The position numbers were made by a program, and so were the translations under genes. Shown one piece after another: positions 33,244-41,292 of a DNA stretch of 64,000 nt (the first letter of the stretch is position 1; each line of letters starts with the position of its first letter). A model generated the notes under the pieces. The model was not told where the DNA came from and did not search any database. It saw only the letters and a list, made by a program, of their open reading frames with translations. Origin of the DNA: Helicobacter_J cappadocius (lineage in GTDB: Bacteria > Campylobacterota > Campylobacteria > Campylobacterales > Helicobacteraceae); NCBI RefSeq assembly GCF_030686155.1, contig NZ_JAUPEV010000002.1:62001-126000 (forward strand), read 5' to 3'.

Positions 33244-34689
33244 CTACAGAACTAATTCCGCCACTCTTTTGCCATAAGCAGGATCAGCTTTTGTAAAATG
33301 TTCTATTTGACGTTTTTTGATTTCGGTAGGCACACCTTCCATAGCTGATTTGATATTTTGGCAAAGCCTTTCTTTTTCTTCCGCACTTAAGAGTCGATAC
33401 AAATCTCCAGGTTGAGTGTAGTAGTCGCTATCATCTTCTCTGAAGTCCCAATCATAGACAGCGGTTTCTTTTTCGAGTTTGCTAAGATCAAGTTTGGGTT
33501 CTCTTGCGTTTGGATCTTCTTGATAGCCCGGCAATGAACTTGGATTGTAATTAATCATACTTCCATATGCCCCATTTTGCATATATCCATCTCGAGATGT
33601 GGTATGGAATGGACATCTTGGAGCATTTACGGGTAATTGTGTGTGGTTGATACCTAATCTATATCTTTGTGTATCGCCATAAGAAAACAATCTACCTTGT
33701 AGCATTTTATCTGGACTGTAGCCGATTCCAGGAACTATATTTGCAGGATTAAATGCGGCTTGTTCTACTTCAGCAAAATAGTTTTCAGGATTTTTGTTCA
33801 ATTCAACAATCCCCACTTCAATCAATGGAAAATCTTTTTGACTCCAAGTTTTGGTTAAATCAAATGGATGGAAGCGATAGGTTTTTGCTTCTGATTCAGT
33901 CATTATTTGCACACACATTCTCCATTTTGGAAAGTTCTTTTTTTCTATATTTTCAAATAAATCTTTTTGATGAGATTCTCTATCGTTGGCAATAACCGCT
34001 GCAGCTTCTTCGTTGGTAAGATTCTCTATCCCCTGCATTGTTTTCAGGTGAAATTTAACCCAAAACCTCTCATTTTTACTATTGATGAAGCTAAAGGTAT
34101 GGCTTCCAAATCCGTGCATATGACGATAACTTTTTGGAATTCCGCGATCACTCATTGTGATAGTGACTTGATGAAGAGATTCAGGGTGTAAGCTCCAAAA
34201 ATCCCAAGCGTTTGTAGCACTTCTTAGATTCGTTTTAGGATCTCTTTTTTGAGTGTGGATAAAATCAGGAAATTTTAATGGATCGCGAACGAAAAATACA
34301 GGCGTATTATTTCCTACAAGATCCCAGTTTCCTTCTTCTGTATAGAATTTCATTGCAAATCCTCTAGGATCTCTTTCTGCATCTGCTGCACCTCTTTCGC
34401 CAGCGACGGTAGAAAACCTAAAAAAACAAGGAGTTTTTTTGCCAACTTTTGCGAAAATTTTTGCTTTTGTGTATTTGGTTATATCATTGGTTACCGTAAA
34501 TACTCCATAAGCTCCACTTCCTTTGGCATGAACAACTCTTTCTGGAATTCTTTCACGATCAAAATGGGCTAATTTCTCCAAAAACCAAGTATTTTGAAGC
34601 AACATAGGTCCTCTAGGACCAAAAGTGAGTGAATTTTGATTGTTTGCAATAGGGGTTCCTGTCGCATTTGTGAGTGTAACATTTTTCAT
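33244..34689 (-). CDS. katA: Catalase (monofunctional, haem)
   Basis: 481 residues, small-subunit clade 3 catalase size. The active-site His is in RVVHAKGSGAYGVF, the distal Asn in VGNNTPVFFVRD, and the proximal haem-ligand Tyr in RLFSYGDTQRYRLG. It detoxifies H2O2. It is shorter than H. pylori KatA (505 residues), lacking the lysine-rich C-terminal tail of that protein. The start has GGAG eight bases upstream. A -10 box overlaps a Fur/PerR-like palindrome in the divergent region with prs. Confidence 0.97.
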   Translation of the reverse strand: MKNVTLTNATGTPIANNQNSLTFGPRGPMLLQNTWFLEKLAHFDRERIPERVVHAKGSGAYGVFTVTNDITKYTKAKIFAKVGKKTPCFFRFSTVAGERGAADAERDPRGFAMKFYTEEGNWDLVGNNTPVFFVRDPLKFPDFIHTQKRDPKTNLRSATNAWDFWSLHPESLHQVTITMSDRGIPKSYRHMHGFGSHTFSFINSKNERFWVKFHLKTMQGIENLTNEEAAAVIANDRESHQKDLFENIEKKNFPKWRMCVQIMTESEAKTYRFHPFDLTKTWSQKDFPLIEVGIVELNKNPENYFAEVEQAAFNPANIVPGIGYSPDKMLQGRLFSYGDTQRYRLGINHTQLPVNAPRCPFHTTSRDGYMQNGAYGSMINYNPSSLPGYQEDPNAREPKLDLSKLEKETAVYDWDFREDDSDYYTQPGDLYRLLSAEEKERLCQNIKSAMEGVPTEIKKRQIEHFTKADPAYGKRVAELVL

Positions 34690-34728
34690 ATATTGTCTCC
34701 TGTGATGTTATTTTATGGATGCGATATG

Positions 34729-34748
34729 AATTATAAATGATGATAATT
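34729..34748 (-). promoter_or_regulatory. Fur/PerR-like operator overlapping the katA -10 box
   Basis: AATTAT, an 8-base spacer, ATAATT form a perfect 20-base palindromic site at 34729-34748. On the minus strand the katA -10 box TATAAT occupies 34730-34735, inside it. A second palindrome, GATAA AAA TTATC, lies at 34775-34787. The A/T dyads resemble PerR and Fur boxes of Campylobacter and Helicobacter; whether either regulator binds is inference. Confidence 0.45.
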
Positions 34749-34831
34749 AATAATTTGTAAAAAAATTATTATTAGATAAAAATTATCAAAAAAATATATA
34801 TTTTATAAGCAAGAACTCAAGTGCTATTATT

Positions 34832-34837
34832 TATAAT
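34832..34837 (+). promoter_or_regulatory. -10 box of the prs operon
   Basis: TATAAT, 39 bases before the prs ATG, preceded by TATTATT. It is the likely promoter for prs-hisZ-purA-fliJ-like-motE. Confidence 0.55.
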
Positions 34838-34876
34838 CGCAGTGAATAAAAATTTAATTTGCAGGATTTAAACTAT

Positions 34877-35806
34877 ATGCGAGGATTCAAGATTTTTACA
34901 GGGAGTGCTCATCCCGAATTTAGTAAAGAGTTGGCAAAGCACCTTGACGCTGTGATTTCAAAAGCAACTGTCAGTCGTTTTAGTGATGGGGAAATCAATG
35001 TACAAATCAGCGAATCTGTAAGAGGCAAGGATGTTTTTATTATCCAGCCAACTTGTGCTCCAACTAACGATAATTTGATGGAGCTTTTGATAATGACAGA
35101 TGCCTTTAAAAGAAGTTCAGCAAACTCAATAAATGCTGTAATTCCATATTTTGGTTATGCTAGACAAGATAGAAAAGCTGCTCCAAGAGTTCCTATTACA
35201 GCTAAACTTGTGGCAAATTTAATTCAAAGTGCGGGAGTTGATAGAGTTATTACGATGGATTTACACGCTGGACAAATACAAGGTTTTTTTGATGTTCCTG
35301 TAGATAATTTATATGGCTCTATTGTATTTAGAGATTATATTCGCGTGAAGAACTTCAAAAATCCCATTATCGCTAGTCCAGATATTGGTGGCGTTTCTCG
35401 TGCAAGGTATTTTGCCGATCAACTAGGTTTAGATCTTGTCATTGTTGATAAAAAACGTGAAAAAGCAAATGTAAGCGAAGTGATGAATATTATTGGAGAT
35501 GTGCAGGATAAAGATGTAATCCTTGTAGATGATATGATTGATACCGCTGGAACAATGTGTAAAGCTGCGGATGTTTTAAAAACAAGAGGGGCTAAGTCTG
35601 TGATGGCACTTGGCACACATCCTGTTTTGAGTGGTCCTGCGATTGAACGAATTGAAAAAAGTTCCTTAAATGAAGTAGTAGTGAGCAATTCTATTCCTTT
35701 AAAACAGCAGTCTTCAAAAATAACCGTTTTGAGTGTCGCTCCACTTTTTGCAGAGGTTATCAGGAGAATTTATCACAATGAAAGCGTTAATTCGCTTTTT
35801 GTATAA
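34877..35806 (+). CDS. prs: Ribose-phosphate pyrophosphokinase (PRPP synthetase)
   Basis: 309 residues from the ATG at 34877; the open frame begins at a TTG six codons earlier but AGGA is better placed for the ATG. Conserved blocks are IFTGSAHPEFSKELAKHL, GYARQDRKA, DLHAGQIQGFFDVPVDNL and the PRPP loop VILVDDMIDTAGTM. PRPP feeds purine, pyrimidine, NAD and histidine synthesis, which fits its neighbours hisZ and purA. hisZ starts 17 bases downstream. Confidence 0.97.
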   Translation: MRGFKIFTGSAHPEFSKELAKHLDAVISKATVSRFSDGEINVQISESVRGKDVFIIQPTCAPTNDNLMELLIMTDAFKRSSANSINAVIPYFGYARQDRKAAPRVPITAKLVANLIQSAGVDRVITMDLHAGQIQGFFDVPVDNLYGSIVFRDYIRVKNFKNPIIASPDIGGVSRARYFADQLGLDLVIVDKKREKANVSEVMNIIGDVQDKDVILVDDMIDTAGTMCKAADVLKTRGAKSVMALGTHPVLSGPAIERIEKSSLNEVVVSNSIPLKQQSSKITVLSVAPLFAEVIRRIYHNESVNSLFV

Positions 35807-35823
35807 GAAAGATTAGGAAAAAT

Positions 35824-36690
35824 ATGATTTTAGAACATGAAATTCCACAGGGAAGCAAATTGCATTTTGGTGCTTCAGCCAAAATTAAGCGCGAGGTTGA
35901 ACATGCAGCTTGTGAGGTTTTTTATGAAAATGATTTTGAAGAGATTCTTACGCCTTGCTTTGTTTATTTAGAGCATCAAAAAAATTTTTCTAATCGCAAT
36001 ATTATTCGTCTTAGTTCGCAAAATAATCATCAAATTTCTTTGAGGTATGATAGCACCATTGATGCTATTAGAATTATTACCAAGCGTTTAGGCAGAAGTA
36101 CAAATCAAAAAAAATGGTTTTACATTCAGCCTGTATATAGCTATCCTAGTAATGAAATTCATCAAATAGGTGCAGAATGCTTAAATGCAGATGAGATGAG
36201 TGAGACATTACGATTGGGTGCGAGTATTATTAACAGGCTTGGAATCTCCCCTGTTTTGCAAATATCAAATGTTAAGATACTTAAACTTTGTGCTCAAGAT
36301 ATGGGGATGGAAGTAAGTAAATTTCAAAAAATGCATATTGATGATATTTTGTCTATAGGAGGGTATCTTGAGGCTTTGCTTAGAATTCAAACTAAAGAAG
36401 ATTTGGAAAATTTTATTAAAATATCCCCAAATTTTTTGAAAGCAGAATTGGAAGTTCTCTTGAAAAGCGGAGATGATTGTGATTATCCAAGAGTGATTTT
36501 TTCTCCTTTGGATTTTGCTCCTATTGAATATTATAATGATTTGGTTTTTAGAATGTTTGAGGGGAATCATACTTTACTTTTAGGTGGAAAGTACAGGATA
36601 GAAGATACTGAATCTTGTGGATTTGGAATCTATACAGATGATGTTGTAGATTGCTTGATGAGAAAAGACTTAAGGAAAAATAATGGCTGA
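35824..36690 (+). CDS. hisZ: ATP phosphoribosyltransferase regulatory subunit HisZ
   Basis: 288 residues with the class II histidyl-tRNA-synthetase-like fold but without its anticodon domain. It starts with IPQGSKLHFGASAKIKREVEH and has a remnant motif 2 in KWFYIQPVYSY and a motif-3-like glycine segment near the end (TLLLGGKYR). HisZ pairs with short HisG to start histidine synthesis and gives feedback control; hisG is not in the window. It overlaps purA by eight bases. With hisH at 5.9 kb it implies a histidine pathway that H. pylori lacks. Confidence 0.82.
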   Translation: MILEHEIPQGSKLHFGASAKIKREVEHAACEVFYENDFEEILTPCFVYLEHQKNFSNRNIIRLSSQNNHQISLRYDSTIDAIRIITKRLGRSTNQKKWFYIQPVYSYPSNEIHQIGAECLNADEMSETLRLGASIINRLGISPVLQISNVKILKLCAQDMGMEVSKFQKMHIDDILSIGGYLEALLRIQTKEDLENFIKISPNFLKAELEVLLKSGDDCDYPRVIFSPLDFAPIEYYNDLVFRMFEGNHTLLLGGKYRIEDTESCGFGIYTDDVVDCLMRKDLRKNNG

Positions 36691-37924
36691 TTTGGTTGTA
36701 GGAATTCAATGGGGAGATGAAGGAAAGGGCAAAATCGTCGATATGCTCGCGAAAAATTATGATTATGTAGTAAGGTATCAAGGAGGTCACAACGCAGGAC
36801 ATACAATCGTTGTAGATGGTAAAAAGTATGCTTTGCACTTAATGCCATCAGGCATACTTTATTCTAAATGCAAAAATGTTATCGGAAATGGTGTCGTGAT
36901 CGCCTTAGATGCTTTGTGTAAAGAAATTGAACAATTTGGAGATATACACAATAGGCTTTTTATCAGCGATAAAGCTCATTTGATTATGCCATATCATCAA
37001 ATTATTGATGTTGCTAAAGAAGGATATAGAAAAAATGCTATTGGTACAACCGGAAAAGGAATAGGTCCAAGCTATGAGGACAAAATTGCTAGAAATGGTT
37101 TTAGGATAGGGGAACTTAGAGATTTACAATCTTTAGGTTTGAAACTCAAAAGTCATTTAAGTCAGATTGCATATATTCAAGATCTTTATAAAATTTCGCT
37201 ACCTAGTTTTGAAAATATAATGGAATTATTAGAAGAAAAAAGAAAAAAAATTCTTCCATTTATTACAGATACGACGCAAATGCTTTGGAAGGCTATGGAC
37301 GAAGGTAAAAAGATTCTTTTAGAAGGTGCTCAAGGTAGTATGCTAGACATTGATCATGGTACTTATCCTTTTGTGACAAGCTCTACTACAACTTCTTCAG
37401 GAGCTTGTAGTGGGACGGGTCTTAACATAAAAGATATTAAAAAAACAATTGGCATTTGTAAGGCATATTGTACGCGTGTAGGTAATGGGCCATTTCCAAC
37501 GGAAGATTTTGCAGATATCGGGGAATTTTTACGTCAAAAAGGACAAGAGTTTGGTGTAACTACAGGAAGAGCTAGACGTTGCGGTTGGTTTGACGCATTG
37601 AGCGTGAAATATGCTTGCAGAATAAATGGTTGTGATGAAATTGCTTTGATGAAACTTGATATTTTAGATGGTCTTGATGAAGTTAAGGTATGTATAGGAT
37701 ACAAAAAAGATAATGAAATTATTGATTATGTGCCGAGTGATTTTGAGGGTTTAGAGCCTGTATATAAGAGTTATAAGGGATGGGATAAGACTTCTGGGGT
37801 TAGAGAATTTGATAAACTGCCTTTGAATGCTAAAGAATATATTTTAGATATTCAAAAACTCATCGGAGTAAAAATATCTATAATCTCTACAAGTCCTGAG
37901 AGAGAAGATACAATTGTTTTATGA
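36683..37924 (+). CDS. purA: Adenylosuccinate synthetase
   Basis: 413 residues. PurA joins IMP and aspartate using GTP. The GTP loop and catalytic Asp/Lys lie in GIQWGDEGKGKIVDMLA; further blocks are RYQGGHNAGHTIV, GTTGKGIGPSYEDK and EGAQGSMLDIDHGTYPFVTS. It overlaps both the upstream hisZ and, by four bases, the FliJ-like gene, making a tightly coupled operon. Confidence 0.98.
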   Translation: MADLVVGIQWGDEGKGKIVDMLAKNYDYVVRYQGGHNAGHTIVVDGKKYALHLMPSGILYSKCKNVIGNGVVIALDALCKEIEQFGDIHNRLFISDKAHLIMPYHQIIDVAKEGYRKNAIGTTGKGIGPSYEDKIARNGFRIGELRDLQSLGLKLKSHLSQIAYIQDLYKISLPSFENIMELLEEKRKKILPFITDTTQMLWKAMDEGKKILLEGAQGSMLDIDHGTYPFVTSSTTTSSGACSGTGLNIKDIKKTIGICKAYCTRVGNGPFPTEDFADIGEFLRQKGQEFGVTTGRARRCGWFDALSVKYACRINGCDEIALMKLDILDGLDEVKVCIGYKKDNEIIDYVPSDFEGLEPVYKSYKGWDKTSGVREFDKLPLNAKEYILDIQKLIGVKISIISTSPEREDTIVL

Positions 37925-38346
37925 ATACTAAATTTGATTCCTTGCTCAAAATCAAACAACAACAGCTTGATAAATGCGAGATAGATATAATGCAAAACAA
38001 TCAACTCATTGATTCAAAAAACAGAAAAATTGATATTCTTTTGCAGGATTTGAGTGAAGTAAATATTCCAAAAAATGGTGGGTATTGGGATTTTAAAAAT
38101 ATGCAAGATATTAAAAAAGCTTTTGTAAATGAAATAGATAAAACAAAAAATGAGATATCTAGATTAAAAAATATCGGTAAAAAACTTCAAGAATCTTATA
38201 AAATAGCTTTTGTAGAATATGAAAAAATCAAATATTTAAAAGATAATGAGATAAAAAAGATGATTTTAAAAATCAAGAAAAATGAGCTAAAAGACCTTGA
38301 TGAAGTTGGAATAATGCTTTTTAAATCCAATAAGGAGAATGTATGA
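37921..38346 (+). CDS. FliJ-like flagellar export chaperone (HP0256 type)
   Basis: 141 residues, almost wholly charged helix with heptad-like spacing (KTKNEISRLKNIGKKLQESYK), as in FliJ, the coiled-coil protein that sits in the FliI ATPase ring and escorts export chaperones. Sequence similarity to FliJ is weak; the call rests on the coiled coil, the length and its place between purA and motE, as for HP0256 in H. pylori. It overlaps both neighbours by four bases. Confidence 0.72.
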   Translation: MNTKFDSLLKIKQQQLDKCEIDIMQNNQLIDSKNRKIDILLQDLSEVNIPKNGGYWDFKNMQDIKKAFVNEIDKTKNEISRLKNIGKKLQESYKIAFVEYEKIKYLKDNEIKKMILKIKKNELKDLDEVGIMLFKSNKENV

Positions 38347-39113
38347 AAAAGATATGGATAGTCACATTTTTGTTTGTATTCATAGGGGTGCTACAAGGAG
38401 AAAACAAGATTGTAGCAGATACAACAACAAAAAATACCAACAGTGAGAATACAGAACAAAAAAATCTTTATATACCACCACCTTCAAACAGTCAGAATGC
38501 TTCAAACAGACTATTACAATGTAATGCTATCTTTGATGCAAGAAAAGAGGAGTTGAGTGAAAAAATCAGACAATTAGATGAAAAAACTCAATCCATTCAA
38601 GCTTTAGAAAATGCAACGCAGAATCTACTTAATCAACGTGAAGCAAAACTAAAAGAAAGAGAATCTGCTTTGAGTGCAAAACTAAAAGAGATAGAAGAAA
38701 AAGAATCTAATTTTAAAGTTACAAGCGAAAAAAAAGAATCTAATATTAAAGCTTTGATTGCTAAAAACGAAGATATTTTAAAACAAATTGATGGAGCCAA
38801 AAACAATAAGTTAGCCCAAACTTATGCAAAAATGAAGGATTCTAAAGCTGCTCCTATTATAGAAAATTTGCCCGAGGATGAAGCTGCTAGTATATTGTTT
38901 GCGCTTTCTGCCCAAGATATGGGAAAGATTCTATCTAAGATGGATCCTAAAAAAGCTGCAACGCTAACTGAAGTTTTGAAAAAAGGTCCTCCCTTTGAAA
39001 AACAAAAGCCAAAAACAACTCAAAAACCTCAGTCAGAAAATTCTGAAAATTCACAATTGCCCGCAAATTTAGATAAAAATCCAGATAAAAACACGCAAAA
39101 TTCCTCAATATAG
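38343..39113 (+). CDS. MotE-like periplasmic motility protein (MgtE-N-like domain)
   Basis: 256 residues. A signal peptide or anchor is at 1-20 (MKKIWIVTFLFVFIGVLQGE). Residues 60-145 are a long coiled coil. Residues 165-215 (APIIENLPEDEAASILFALS, then MDPKKAATLTEVL) match the helical MgtE N-terminal-like repeat found in MotE proteins. A Pro/Gln/Asn-rich tail ends the protein. The H. pylori counterpart HP0257 lies in the same position. A part in the flagellar motor is inferred from family and context. Confidence 0.75.
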   Translation: MKKIWIVTFLFVFIGVLQGENKIVADTTTKNTNSENTEQKNLYIPPPSNSQNASNRLLQCNAIFDARKEELSEKIRQLDEKTQSIQALENATQNLLNQREAKLKERESALSAKLKEIEEKESNFKVTSEKKESNIKALIAKNEDILKQIDGAKNNKLAQTYAKMKDSKAAPIIENLPEDEAASILFALSAQDMGKILSKMDPKKAATLTEVLKKGPPFEKQKPKTTQKPQSENSENSQLPANLDKNPDKNTQNSSI

Positions 39114-39146
39114 GTTTTGGATTATAGTATTTAAACTTATTTGTGA

Positions 39147-39152
39147 TATGAT
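39147..39152 (+). promoter_or_regulatory. Candidate -10 box before aroQ
   Basis: TATGAT, 34 bases before the aroQ ATG, in the 72-base gap after motE. If used, it would drive the long aroQ-to-fliY run. No sigma-54 or sigma-28 pattern is seen here. Confidence 0.35.
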
Positions 39153-39185
39153 TTTTAAATTAAAATTTATATTAAGGAGAATTAA

Positions 39186-39758
39186 ATGAGAGTTTTGGTT
39201 ATACAAGGTCCTAATTTAAATATGCTTGGACATAGAGATCCTAGAATATATGGAACAATGACATTAGAACAAATCCATCAAAATATGAAAGTATTTGCAA
39301 AACAAAATAATTTAGAATTAGATTTTTTTCAAAGCAATTTTGAAGGTGAAATCATTGATAAAATTCAAGAGTGTGTAGGAAGTGATTACGTTGGTATTAT
39401 AATGAATCCAGGTGCTTATTCTCATACTTCTGTAGCTATTGCAGATGCCGTTGTAGGTGCAGGTGTACCTGTGATAGAGGTTCATTTGAGTAATATCCAC
39501 GCTAGAGAAGATTATAGAAAAACAACCTATACAGGTGCTGTATCTGCGGGTGTTATCACTGGATTTGGTGCTTTTGGCTACCATATGGCAGTTATTGCTA
39601 TGTTGCAAATACTCTCTGAGATTCAAGCAATGAGACAAGCTCAAGCTGCACAATCAGGTGCAATTAATCCCCAAAACTCACAAGATCATAAAAATGATTT
39701 AAAAGAAAATAAGCACGATCTAAAAGCTGAAATCAAAAATGAAAAAAAAGACAAATGA
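39186..39758 (+). CDS. aroQ: 3-dehydroquinate dehydratase, type II, with a lysine-rich tail
   Basis: 190 residues; type II enzymes are usually 145-170. The opening VLVIQGPNLNMLGHRDPRIYG, the IMNPGAYSHTSVAIADA block and VIEVHLSNIHARE (catalytic His) define the family, which makes 3-dehydroshikimate for aromatic synthesis. The last 30 residues form a charged extension with DLK repeats (NDLKENKHDLKAEIKNEKKD). The tail overlaps the start of pepQ by 20 bases. Gene order from here to fliY matches H. pylori HP1038-HP1030 as remembered. Confidence 0.95.
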   Translation: MRVLVIQGPNLNMLGHRDPRIYGTMTLEQIHQNMKVFAKQNNLELDFFQSNFEGEIIDKIQECVGSDYVGIIMNPGAYSHTSVAIADAVVGAGVPVIEVHLSNIHAREDYRKTTYTGAVSAGVITGFGAFGYHMAVIAMLQILSEIQAMRQAQAAQSGAINPQNSQDHKNDLKENKHDLKAEIKNEKKDK

Positions 39759-40791
39759 GCTAAATTATCTAACCACTAATGAGAATGCTCAATATTTTGA
39801 GTGTGGATATAGTTGTGATAATGCTTTGTTTTTAAAACTCGGGAGTGATAAGTTTTTTATCACAGATTCCCGCTATAGTTTAGAAGCTCAAAAAATACTA
39901 AAAGATGCTAGTGTTGTCCAATCAGGTGATTTAATAACATCTGTTTGTGAAATACTTAATAAGACCTCTATCAAAACTCTCATATATGATCCCACACAAA
40001 TAACAGTGAGTGCATTTCATAAACTTAAAGATCTTTTAAAAAATTCTATAGAACTTTTTCCAAAACCTTATTTTCATCAGTATTTGAGAATTTTAAAAAC
40101 TGAAGATGAAATAAAAAAAATCAAAAAATCTCAAAAGCTCAATAAAGATGCCTATGATCGTTTTGCGGATTTTGTCAATAGGTCTGGAAAATCTTTGAGC
40201 GAAAAAGAACTCTATTATCATGCACAGCAATTTTTAACCAGCTATGGTGAGTATGATTTAAGTTTTGAGCCTATTTTGGGTGTGAATGAAAATGCTGCAA
40301 AACCTCATGCTCTTCCGAGCAAAAAAGATAAACTCAAACGCGGAGATCTTTTGCTATTTGACGCAGGAATAAAATATAAACATTATTGTTCTGATAGAAC
40401 TAGAACGGCATTTTTTCACAAAGAAGGCATTGATTTTAGCAAGAAGCAGAAGTTTAAAAACAATGAAATTCAAAAAATTTATGATATCGTTCTAAAAGCA
40501 CAAGAAAAAACAATAGAGTTACTAAGAAGTGGGATGAGTGGTGCTGAGATTGATGGAATTGCTAGAGGCGTGATAGAAAAATCAGGTTATGGAAAATATT
40601 TTATTCATAGCACGGGGCATGGTATTGGGCTTGATATTCACGAACTGCCATTTATTTCTAGAAGTTCTGAGATTGTTATAGAAGATAATATGGTGTTTTC
40701 CATTGAGCCAGGAATTTATATTCCTGATCATTATGGAGTTCGTATAGAAGATTTGGTTGTTGTGAAAAATGGCAAGGCACAAATCATTTGA
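39739..40791 (+). CDS. pepQ: Xaa-Pro aminopeptidase (M24 family)
   Basis: 350 residues. The C-terminal pita-bread domain has the dinuclear metal ligands: Asp in LLLFDAGIKY and SDRTRTAFF, His in HSTGHGIGLDIHE, and Glu in SIEPGIYIPDHYGVRIEDL. The N-terminal creatinase-like domain covers about residues 1-125. It cleaves N-terminal residues before proline. The symbol follows the H. pylori name (HP1037); the activity could be aminopeptidase P or prolidase. Confidence 0.9.
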   Translation: MKKKTNELNYLTTNENAQYFECGYSCDNALFLKLGSDKFFITDSRYSLEAQKILKDASVVQSGDLITSVCEILNKTSIKTLIYDPTQITVSAFHKLKDLLKNSIELFPKPYFHQYLRILKTEDEIKKIKKSQKLNKDAYDRFADFVNRSGKSLSEKELYYHAQQFLTSYGEYDLSFEPILGVNENAAKPHALPSKKDKLKRGDLLLFDAGIKYKHYCSDRTRTAFFHKEGIDFSKKQKFKNNEIQKIYDIVLKAQEKTIELLRSGMSGAEIDGIARGVIEKSGYGKYFIHSTGHGIGLDIHELPFISRSSEIVIEDNMVFSIEPGIYIPDHYGVRIEDLVVVKNGKAQII

Positions 40792-40803
40792 GTTTGAATA
40801 TTT

Positions 40804-41292
40804 ATGATGAGAACCTTAACTTTTACCCATTCATTTCCATCTAAGAGGATTTGTTTGAATCCCCTGTTAAACACTGTTACCTTAGGAATAGGTGGGAATA
40901 TCGGGGATTGTTGTAATCGTTTTGAAGCTCTTTATAGACATTTAAATAGGAATAAAAATATTATGATACTAGATTCTTCCCCTATCTATATAAACCCTCC
41001 TTTTGGCTTTATAGATCAAAATGATTTTTATAATGCCACTATAACGCTTAGCACTAGTTTATCTATCGTCCAATTTTTTGGATTTGTATTTTATTTAGAA
41101 CGTAGATTTGGTAGATCTAAAAAAAGAGAATTCAAAAATTCACCAAGAACATTAGATATTGATATAATTTTCTTCAATAATTTGATTTTAAAGCGACCTT
41201 ATCTTACAATACCTCATCCAAAATGGAATGAAAGGGAATCGGTTTTGATTCCTTTATTTTTACAATATCTCATCCCAAGGGCACGAAAATGA
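40804..41292 (+). CDS. folK: 6-hydroxymethyl-7,8-dihydropterin pyrophosphokinase
   Basis: 162 residues; a folate-pathway enzyme that pyrophosphorylates the pterin. TLGIGGNIGDCCNRFEALY is the start of the domain, and ERRFGRSKKREFKNSPRTLD with IDIIFF is the FolK signature. A leader of about 25 residues precedes the domain. ATG at 40804 is used; a second ATG follows directly. It overlaps flhF by four bases. Confidence 0.92.
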   Translation: MMRTLTFTHSFPSKRICLNPLLNTVTLGIGGNIGDCCNRFEALYRHLNRNKNIMILDSSPIYINPPFGFIDQNDFYNATITLSTSLSIVQFFGFVFYLERRFGRSKKREFKNSPRTLDIDIIFFNNLILKRPYLTIPHPKWNERESVLIPLFLQYLIPRARK

